Position numbers and translations under genes: made by a program
Source of the DNA: Ignavibacteria bacterium
GTDB taxonomy: Bacteria > Bacteroidota > Ignavibacteria > Ignavibacteriales > Ignavibacteriaceae
Assembly (NCBI GenBank): GCA_029863735.1
Contig: JAOTUT010000082.1
Coordinates: forward strand, 1-6,925
DNA: 6,925 bases
Direction of reading: 5' to 3'
Shown: positions 1 through 4,329 of the stretch, in pieces
Numbering within the stretch: position 1 is the first letter of the stretch
Layout: each line of letters starts with the position of its first letter
The notes under the pieces: model-generated
What the model saw: the letters and a program-made list of their open reading frames with translations, nothing else
Database searches by the model: none
Told to the model about the DNA's origin: nothing

Positions 1-151
1 TGTTCCTGTTTTTAATCTGATCATCTTCGCCCTGGTTCTGTTCCTGAATTTGTTTCTGTTCTCTGTTCTGGTTTTGAGAAGAATCCTGCAGTGCGGATGC
101 AAATGCAAAACTGAATGAACCGAAGATTAATATTGTAAGTATTGTTTTCAT
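1..151 (-). CDS. Secreted Q/N-rich protein, N-terminal part only (3' end beyond window)
   Basis: This is an open frame of 50 codons running off the left edge. It starts at ATG 151-149 behind a strong ribosome-binding site. The first 20 residues form a clear signal peptide: a short basic start (MKT), a hydrophobic core (ILTILIFGSFSFAFA) and a likely signal peptidase I site after AFA or ASA. The mature part begins LQDSSQNQNREQKQ and stays very rich in Gln, Asn, Glu, Lys and Asp, with no aromatic residues in the visible part. The protein is therefore exported and starts with a hydrophilic, probably disordered segment. The family is not recognisable from this fragment. A cleavable signal peptide is near certain, the function is unknown, and the length cannot be given. 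Confidence 0.8.
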   Translation of the reverse strand, partial: MKTILTILIFGSFSFAFASALQDSSQNQNREQKQIQEQNQGEDDQIKNRN

Positions 152-158
152 TTTATTT

Positions 159-164
159 ACCTCC
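159..164 (-). promoter_or_regulatory. Shine-Dalgarno site of the Q/N-rich secreted protein
   Basis: On the minus strand GGAGGT lies 7 bases before ATG 151-149. It is the strongest SD-to-start match in the window and fixes the start of the signal-peptide gene. Confidence 0.8.
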
Positions 165-240
165 GTGGTAAATAAGACAAAGCTTGTGCCGCTAATAGAG
201 TATCAAAATCTTATTAAATGGTGAAATGCTGATGTGAACA

Positions 241-270
241 CGACCAAATTGTTGAGTGCGGCGACCAAAT
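241..270. repeat. Two direct copies of CGACCAAAT, 21 bp apart
   Basis: CGACCAAAT occurs at 241-249 and again at 262-270, so the copies sit exactly 21 bp (two helical turns) apart on the same DNA face. They lie about 90-120 bp upstream of the Q/N-rich gene start, in the gap (152-346) that should carry its promoter. On the minus strand each copy reads ATTTGGTCG and contains TTTG, the -33 core of Bacteroidota promoters, but no convincing -7 element was found at the right distance. A tandem activator or repressor site is possible; function is inference. Confidence 0.4.
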
Positions 271-346
271 GGGCGAAGAGAGGTAATGATTATTAGAAAA
301 TATAGGTGGGTGAAATTAATTAATAATACTAGTCTGTTTTCAATTT

Positions 347-1360
347 TTACTCTCTGATATAAACGTCCATCCAGTCTTTTTCAAGATTTGTATCCGTTAA
401 CCAATTATATTTTTTTGTCTTGAGATTATAGATAACAACTTGTTTTGGTTCGTAAATGACACTATCTGCTTTCCTATACAATCCACACAAAAGAATAACA
501 TCCTCCTCATTCTGGAAAAGATTTTTATATATCAACAGGTCATTTGCTATTGGGAATAATTCCTTTTTTTCATTTTTTAAATAATCGTACACATAGATTG
601 TACGATTATTACCCCAATACAATAGTCTATCCCCGATATTATTCCAAGGTCCAAACGTGTTACTGTAATAATTAAATATAATAATGCTGTCTTTTGTTAC
701 ATCAAAAAGAGCTAACCCTGCATTATCAAGATTATCAAGTGTTTGTCTAAAGCTAAATGCAAATATATTTTTTGCTGATACTGACAAATTATCAATCATT
801 GGAAACTCGGTAATCTTTCTAAGTAACTTAGTAGTTTTGCTTTCAATGTTATATAAATAAATTTCATTTTTTAATAATTTAAAAAACAAATTTTTGCCTT
901 CAGGCATCCAGTCCATATCCCTAATTGATTCTCTATATTCCCTGGGGCGATTTGTCTGATAAGGAATATCTATTTGTGATATTTTACATTTTTCTAAATC
1001 GTAAATAAATATATCAAATGGTCCACTAATCCCCTTTACATCCAAATATAGTTTTTCTCCAATACGATTTGATTGAAAAAGTATATATTTCCCATCTGGT
1101 GAGAAACATGGTTTTGTATCATAAAATCCGTCATTTGTTAGCTTTAAACTTTCACCAGATGTTAAATTCATTAAGACCAAATCACCAAAGCTTCCGCTAC
1201 TTAATCCATCTTTTTCATTGTTAGCCTCAACATAAACTGCCAACAATTTTGCTTTATTAAATAGTGTCATATCATTTCTTTCCTGAGTGCAAGATGTGCT
1301 TGCCAAAACTAAAATGATAAAAAAAACAAAGTGAATATTTAGATTTTTGTAATCATCCAT
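347..1360 (-). CDS. PD40/TolB-like beta-propeller lipoprotein
   Basis: The 337-residue product has a hydrophobic export signal at residues 9-20 ending in LASTSC, so Cys24 is the likely lipidated residue. The -3 position is Ser rather than Leu, a relaxed lipobox of the kind tolerated in Bacteroidota. A WD40-like PD40 repeat lies at about 81-122: residues 84-92 read PCFSPDGKY, followed by ILFQSNR and then DIFIYDL. A degenerate second blade is at 148-171 (DMDWMPEGK, then EIYLYN), and further blade-like strands run to the end. Such propellers in TolB and in periplasmic lipoproteins bind proteins or glycans; the partner here is unknown and no catalytic residues are evident. No Shine-Dalgarno precedes ATG 1360-1358. 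The next Met, residue 31, would lose the export signal, so the first ATG is preferred. No hairpin terminator was seen after the stop. Confidence 0.8.
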   Translation of the reverse strand: MDDYKNLNIHFVFFIILVLASTSCTQERNDMTLFNKAKLLAVYVEANNEKDGLSSGSFGDLVLMNLTSGESLKLTNDGFYDTKPCFSPDGKYILFQSNRIGEKLYLDVKGISGPFDIFIYDLEKCKISQIDIPYQTNRPREYRESIRDMDWMPEGKNLFFKLLKNEIYLYNIESKTTKLLRKITEFPMIDNLSVSAKNIFAFSFRQTLDNLDNAGLALFDVTKDSIIIFNYYSNTFGPWNNIGDRLLYWGNNRTIYVYDYLKNEKKELFPIANDLLIYKNLFQNEEDVILLCGLYRKADSVIYEPKQVVIYNLKTKKYNWLTDTNLEKDWMDVYIRE

Positions 1361-1472
1361 AAGTATAGATTAAATGTAACTGCCTCTTATTATGAAAAAA
1401 GTGCGGATTATTGTTCTAAATAAATCATTGAGAAATACCTCATCAATGCAAAAAAGGATTCATCGCTCTCCA

Positions 1473-1560
1473 TTAAACAAAAAAACCATTGTCGGCAAGT
1501 CCCTCCTATAAAATCTTTTGTAACTTACGTTTTAAGGAACAATAAGTCAAATAGTGTTAG
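1473..1560. repeat. Diverged intergenic repeat, copy 1
   Basis: The core at 1522-1560 begins AACTTACGTTTTAAG and matches the segment starting at 2234 in the same orientation, about 29 of 39 positions by hand alignment without gaps. A looser gapped match extends left to a shared TTAAAC at 1473-1478; the distance from TTAAAC to AACTTA is 49 bp here and 48 bp in copy 2. It lies just past the 3' end of the four-helix membrane protein gene, within the gap 1361-1607. AT-rich composition raises chance matches, so the relation is tentative. Confidence 0.35.
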
Positions 1561-1607
1561 CTTGATTGTATTGTACCTTACAGAAATTTAGTGAGTAATT
1601 CTAGCGA

Positions 1608-2084
1608 TCATTTTCTTTTTTTACCCCGTTGATAAATTAAATATGTTCCCGTAATGGCGGCAACCAACATGAGAAATATAACAAGGTAACACCATTCCGC
1701 GGGGCCCGAATGTCCCAATGATTCAATTCCTGTTGATGTTTCAAGCCACGACCAGAACGGAGACAAAACGATCGTAATAACGATACTTAATGGAACAGCG
1801 ATAATGATTATTAATAATAACAAAATTACTATGCTGAGGGGTCTTTTCATTTTAATCTTCCTCAAACGTTTGAACCCCCAAACACTGGCACTCAAACCTG
1901 TCACGAGGGCAATGAACCCAACAAATAAAAGTGGAAGATACCAAAATAACAAGGACTGATCCGGGTCTCCTCTCCTTGCAACGTAGGCTTCCATAATATA
2001 GCCGATAATTAATGCTGCTCCAATAATACTTATTAAAATTCCAAATATTAATGCCAATGATGGCCAAGCTTTTTTAGAGTTCAT
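1608..2084 (-). CDS. Four-helix membrane protein of unknown family
   Basis: This 158-residue integral membrane protein is not one I recognise. Four hydrophobic helices lie at about 9-31, 46-70, 83-108 and 132-151. Positive charge (SKK at the N-terminus, FKRLRKIKMKR at 71-81, RGKKRK at the C-terminus) sits on one side, predicting both ends in the cytoplasm. The first outer loop (32-47) is charged and contains ARRGDPD. The second outer loop (109-131) is the most distinctive part: PFWSWLE, then TGIESLGHSGPAEWC. Its Trp, His, Gly, Pro and Cys content looks like a conserved functional or binding segment rather than a spacer. The start ATG 2084-2082 has no in-frame extension, since a TAA lies 9 bases upstream, and only a distant AGG as SD. 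It stands alone: mgtE ends about 200 bp upstream and the next gene begins about 250 bp downstream. Repeat-like segments lie on both sides. Confidence 0.7.
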   Translation of the reverse strand: MNSKKAWPSLALIFGILISIIGAALIIGYIMEAYVARRGDPDQSLLFWYLPLLFVGFIALVTGLSASVWGFKRLRKIKMKRPLSIVILLLLIIIIAVPLSIVITIVLSPFWSWLETSTGIESLGHSGPAEWCYLVIFLMLVAAITGTYLIYQRGKKRK

Positions 2085-2157
2085 AGGACGTTATTACCTG
2101 TGCTGATTTTTTTGAATTATCCCGGAGTATTTATTTACAGTCATCTTTAATCTCGTT

Positions 2158-2174
2158 TTACATACTAACCTCCC
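2158..2174 (-). promoter_or_regulatory. Orphan strong ribosome-binding site with an ATG-TAA start-stop
   Basis: On the minus strand GGGAGG (2174-2169) is followed after 5 bases by ATG (2163-2161) and directly by TAA (2160-2158). The SD is ideal but no gene follows in that frame. A 16-codon frame (2144-2094, MTVNKYSG...) follows 14 bases later and stops 9 bases before the membrane-protein ATG. This could be a leader controlling the gene at 2084, a remnant of a broken gene, or chance. Confidence 0.3.
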
Positions 2175-2185
2175 TTTAATTCGTT

Positions 2186-2272
2186 TTAAACGAAAAGCTG
2201 TTTTCGAAGTGACAAGCTCATAAGCGCTCTAGCAACTTAAGTTTTAAGAAAGAAGAAATCAAACAACATTTG
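2186..2272. repeat. Diverged intergenic repeat, copy 2
   Basis: The core at 2234-2272 begins AACTTAAGTTTTAAG and is the partner of the segment at 1522-1560. Within it AACTTAAGTT (2234-2243) is a perfect 10-bp palindrome; copy 1 has one changed base here. It lies directly after the mgtE stop codon, as copy 1 lies after the stop of the membrane-protein gene, so each copy sits on the 3' side of a minus-strand gene. Together they bracket the 158-residue gene like the ends of a cassette. The relation is tentative. Confidence 0.35.
2191..2206 (-). terminator. Weak hairpin downstream of mgtE, possible terminator
   Basis: CGAAAA-GCTG-TTTTCG is a perfect 6-bp stem with a 4-base loop, about 80 bp past the mgtE stop. 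On the minus strand the stem is followed by TTTAAAACG, a short T-run. A second palindrome, TCGTTT-T-AAACGA at 2181-2193, shares three bases with it, so the two hairpins exclude each other. The stem has only two G-C pairs, so termination would be weak. Confidence 0.3.
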
Positions 2273-2285
2273 CTAATTAGCAGTG

Positions 2286-3650
2286 TTACAAACCGCCGAG
2301 TTTTGGAAGAACGGCTGCTGCGAAACTTAAAACAAAAAAGAAACCGCACATATCAGTAACCGTTGTCAGCAGTGGGCTTGATACCAAAGCCGGATCCAGC
2401 TTCAACCGTTTTAGAATTAATGGTAGCATACCGCCGAGTGTAACCGAAACTAGAGTATTGGCTGCTAATGCACCACCAACCACAACTCCAAGCCATGGGT
2501 TTCCCTTCCAGAAAAAGGCAACACCTCCAAGTAGCAAGCCAAGCACCAGTCCGTTGATGATTCCGACTTTAGCTTCCTTGGCAAGTACCCAAAGAAGTTC
2601 GCCCGGACGAACTAAACCAAGGGCAAGCTCACGCATTGAAACAGCCACGGCCTGGTTGCCGGAACAACCGCTCATATCACTTACCATAGGCAGAAAAACC
2701 GCCAGTGTAATTACAGCAGCAAGTGTATCCTGATAAAGAGCAATTACACTTGCCGCAATAATGTTGAGCACAATGTTCAAACTCAACCAGGAAAGCCGAC
2801 GTCCTGAACGTGAGTGCAGAGGCATTGTACGGAACTCCTCTCCGCCAATTATACCGCTCAACCTTAAAAAGGTTTTTGTTTTCTGTTTATTTACTGCTTC
2901 TTCAACGTCACTAGGCATCACCACACCTATCAATCTCTCCTTATCATCGACAACAGGTACTCCGAAAAGGTGACGCTCTTCAAAAAAATCCTGAAGCTCT
3001 TTAAGCGATGCTTTATCCGATACTCTGAGAGGTGAAGGAATCATTACCTGGGAAAGCAGTGTATCACGTGCAGGAAATAGTAAATCATTAATGCGAAGCA
3101 CACCTGTAAGTTTCTCCTCCGGATCGAGGACATAAAAATACTGGACATGGTAATCAGCATATTTACTTCTATTGGTTTGTAGATCGTTGAGAACATCCTG
3201 GATAGTGTTATCAATTCCATAAGCAAGGAATTCGGAAATCATGAGTCCACCTGCGCAATCCGGTTCATATTCTAATAACATACGTGCTTCTTTAGCTTCT
3301 TCACGATGCATTTTAGAAAGAATTGCCTGGCTTGCATCATCATCCATTTCACCCAGCACATCAACAATATGATCGCTGGACATCTCCTCCATGATAGCCG
3401 CTGCCTGTTCAGACGGTATATCTTCAACCAAACCTGCAGCTTGTTCGTCCGGAATGTCTTCAATCATATCGGCGGCATCTTTGGGTTTAAGAAGACTGAA
3501 CAACTGAAGCTGTTCCCCTTCTGTCAATCGGGAAATGGTTCTCGCTGTTTCCGATGGGGTTAGAGTTTCAATAAATTTTGTCAATTCAATGCCGTTTCCC
3601 TCAGCAATCAAATTGCTGAGAGTATCCCGGGGTGTGGTTAATGTACTCAT
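2286..3650 (-). CDS. mgtE: Magnesium transporter MgtE
   Basis: The 454-residue product has the full MgtE layout and a length close to the 450-residue Thermus thermophilus protein. Residues about 10-130 are the acidic helical N-domain with repeated EDIPDEQAA / EDIPSEQAA units. Two CBS domains follow at about 135-195 and 200-255 (FGVPVVDDKERLIGVV is CBS2), then the plug helix and five membrane helices at about 286-447. The pore region includes PMVSDMSGCSGNQ (321-333), and Asp433 in TTVTDMCG matches the ion-binding Asp432 of the Thermus pore. In the family, Mg2+ bound between the acidic N-domain and CBS domains closes the channel, so the protein both imports Mg2+ and senses its cytoplasmic level. 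The start ATG 3650-3648 has SD GAGAGG 6 bases upstream. It is divergent from the TM1266-like gene, and its leader carries a stem that may affect translation. Confidence 0.97.
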   Translation of the reverse strand: MSTLTTPRDTLSNLIAEGNGIELTKFIETLTPSETARTISRLTEGEQLQLFSLLKPKDAADMIEDIPDEQAAGLVEDIPSEQAAAIMEEMSSDHIVDVLGEMDDDASQAILSKMHREEAKEARMLLEYEPDCAGGLMISEFLAYGIDNTIQDVLNDLQTNRSKYADYHVQYFYVLDPEEKLTGVLRINDLLFPARDTLLSQVMIPSPLRVSDKASLKELQDFFEERHLFGVPVVDDKERLIGVVMPSDVEEAVNKQKTKTFLRLSGIIGGEEFRTMPLHSRSGRRLSWLSLNIVLNIIAASVIALYQDTLAAVITLAVFLPMVSDMSGCSGNQAVAVSMRELALGLVRPGELLWVLAKEAKVGIINGLVLGLLLGGVAFFWKGNPWLGVVVGGALAANTLVSVTLGGMLPLILKRLKLDPALVSSPLLTTVTDMCGFFFVLSFAAAVLPKLGGL

Positions 3651-3656
3651 AAATAA

Positions 3657-3662
3657 CCTCTC
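3657..3662 (-). promoter_or_regulatory. mgtE ribosome-binding site
   Basis: GAGAGG on the minus strand lies 6 bases before the mgtE ATG. The surrounding AGAGA (3663-3659) is complementary to TCTCT in the 3' arm of the leader stem (3683-3679), which matters for the possible switch described separately. Confidence 0.7.
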
Positions 3663-3674
3663 TAAATTATAGCG

Positions 3675-3720
3675 ATAAAGAGATTGCCCGCCAATGAATA
3701 AGATAGCAGTATCTCTTTAT
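3675..3720 (-). promoter_or_regulatory. Inverted repeat in the mgtE leader, candidate RNA switch
   Basis: On the minus strand ATAAAGAGAT (3720-3711) and ATCTCTTTAT (3684-3675) are perfect 10-bp complements separated by a 26-base loop. If transcribed, the stem stands 12 bases before the mgtE SD. The loop contains a small ATTG-GCGGG-CAAT hairpin (3695-3683) that presents a G-rich apex. The 3' arm can instead pair through TCTCT with AGAGA overlapping the SD, so stem formation would free the SD and stem loss could hide it. No match to the known Mg2+ M-box (ykoK) or mgtA leader architecture was recognised. The stem is seen directly; the switching role and ligand are inference. A DNA operator is the alternative. 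Confidence 0.5.
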
Positions 3721-3757
3721 TATTTTTTTTAAAAACCTGCAGATGATTCATTTAACT

Positions 3758-3778
3758 AATTATCAGTCACTGATAATT
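3758..3778. promoter_or_regulatory. Perfect 21-bp palindrome, candidate operator between mgtE and the TM1266-like gene
   Basis: Arm AATTATCAGT (3758-3767), a single central C (3768) and arm ACTGATAATT (3769-3778) form a flawless inverted repeat. Its size and odd-length symmetry suit a homodimeric regulator contacting two adjacent major grooves. It is 107 bp upstream of the mgtE start and 148 bp upstream of the divergent gene, so it could control either or both. The half site contains TTATC/GATAA, reminiscent of metal-responsive Fur-family boxes, but the order of half sites differs from the classic Fur box. The regulator is not in the window. Confidence 0.55.
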
Positions 3779-3881
3779 CTATATTTCTATCTTTATCCAA
3801 TTCTTTTTGTGGAAACTTAAAATTGTAAACCAAAATAATATACATCTTTCTTATTTGATAAAATGATCTTTCTATTTTTTG

Positions 3882-3889
3882 TATTTTTG
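3882..3889 (+). promoter_or_regulatory. Candidate -7 element of a Bacteroidota-type promoter
   Basis: TATTTTTG fits TAnnTTTG and lies 37 bases before the TM1266-like start codon. A TTTG at 3854-3857 could be the -33 element, but the 24-base spacing is a little longer than usual. The AT-rich setting makes chance matches likely. Confidence 0.25.
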
Positions 3890-3926
3890 TGTTATGAATT
3901 TTTACTACTTATTTTGGGGATAAACA

Positions 3927-4187
3927 ATGAAAACCATACTTATAATTCTAATCGGTAAAAGAAAAGACTCCGCAGTAAAAGTGCAGCAAATACTTACTGC
4001 CTGGGGTTGCAACATAAAAACACGTTTAGGTATTCACGATGGGGTATTGGAAAATTGTTCCGACACTGGATTGCTTATTCTTGAATTAGTTGGAAAAGAA
4101 AAAGACAACAAAGAAATTGCTCGTAAGGTTGCGCTTCTTCCTGGTGTGTCATCTCAGCTGGTTGAATTGGACGTTCCAAAAGAATAG
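3927..4187 (+). CDS. TM1266-family small ACT-fold protein (putative regulator)
   Basis: The 86-residue product resembles the TM1266 family, annotated as putative iron-only hydrogenase system regulators and structurally similar to the ACT-like C-terminal domain of NikR. Shared landmarks are an N-terminal hydrophobic strand (TILIILIG, 3-10), a first helix (14-26, AVKVQQILTAWG), the RLGI turn (33-36), a hydrophobic strand (GLLILEL, 48-54), a second helix (60-69) and LPGVS (71-75). The pattern fits beta-alpha-beta-beta-alpha-beta. Cys28, His37 and Cys44 could be ligand residues, but that is speculation. There is no DNA-binding domain, so it would act by binding a small molecule or a partner protein. 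Start ATG 3927 follows GGGGA (3916-3920) at 6 bases. No hydrogenase or HydEFG gene is in the window; the divergent neighbour is mgtE. Family assignment is by remembered motif similarity. Confidence 0.75.
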   Translation: MKTILIILIGKRKDSAVKVQQILTAWGCNIKTRLGIHDGVLENCSDTGLLILELVGKEKDNKEIARKVALLPGVSSQLVELDVPKE

Positions 4188-4232
4188 TAAATCTCTGTAA
4201 ACGTTCGCAGGAGTTTTTGTACTAAATATCTT

Positions 4233-4281
4233 TGCCTGTGATTCAGGCATTTAACCGATTGCCAGAATGAAGCCTGGGCTT
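4233..4281 (+). terminator. Hairpin pair after the TM1266-like gene, likely terminator region
   Basis: TGCCTG-TGATT-CAGGCA (4233-4249) is a perfect 6-bp stem with a 5-base loop, 45 bases past the stop, followed by TTTAA. A second short stem, AAGC-CTGG-GCTT (4270-4281), runs into TTAAATAAATATTT. The CAGGC of the first stem could also pair with GCCTG at 4272-4276. The U-runs are short, so strength is uncertain. Together they separate this gene from the amidase gene starting at 4330. Confidence 0.45.
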
Positions 4282-4329
4282 TTAAATAAATATTTGGGAA
4301 TTACAACTCTCATCCTTTAATTTCCAAGC

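Noticed and set aside
315..324. 10-bp palindrome ATTAATTAAT
   Set aside because: It consists only of A and T in an AT-rich gap and is expected by chance.
286..357. Small plus-strand frame (23 residues) behind AGAGAGG
   Set aside because: The SD is only 2 bases from the ATG, the frame overlaps the end of the lipoprotein gene, and the peptide has no features.
1408..1473. 21-residue minus-strand frame (MESDESFF...) between the membrane protein and the lipoprotein genes
   Set aside because: There is no SD at usable spacing, and neighbouring frames hold equally short start-stop stretches. It is indistinguishable from chance, although the GGAGGG at 1506-1501 is a good SD-like sequence.
1852..2067. 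71-codon frame on the minus strand within the membrane-protein gene
   Set aside because: It is an out-of-frame shadow of the 1608-2084 gene, has no domain-like composition, and the main frame has four clean membrane helices.
1473..2272. Integron cassette with attC sites around the 158-residue gene
   Set aside because: The repeats do not contain a convincing RYYYAAC / GTTRRRY core pair or the long imperfect hairpin of attC, and mgtE is not a typical cassette gene. Only the weaker repeat claim is kept.
2271..2282. 12-bp palindrome TGCTAATTAGCA just after the mgtE stop
   Set aside because: It is perfect but has no loop, no T-run and mostly A/T pairs. It is noted, but not strong enough for a terminator or operator call at a 3' end.
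2458..3563. Several plus- and minus-strand frames of 60-91 codons across mgtE
   Set aside because: All overlap the well-supported mgtE coding sequence in other frames and show no recognisable protein features.
3651..3926. M-box (ykoK) Mg2+ riboswitch before mgtE
   Set aside because: The conserved multi-helix core of the M-box was not recognised; only the simple 10-bp stem is supported.
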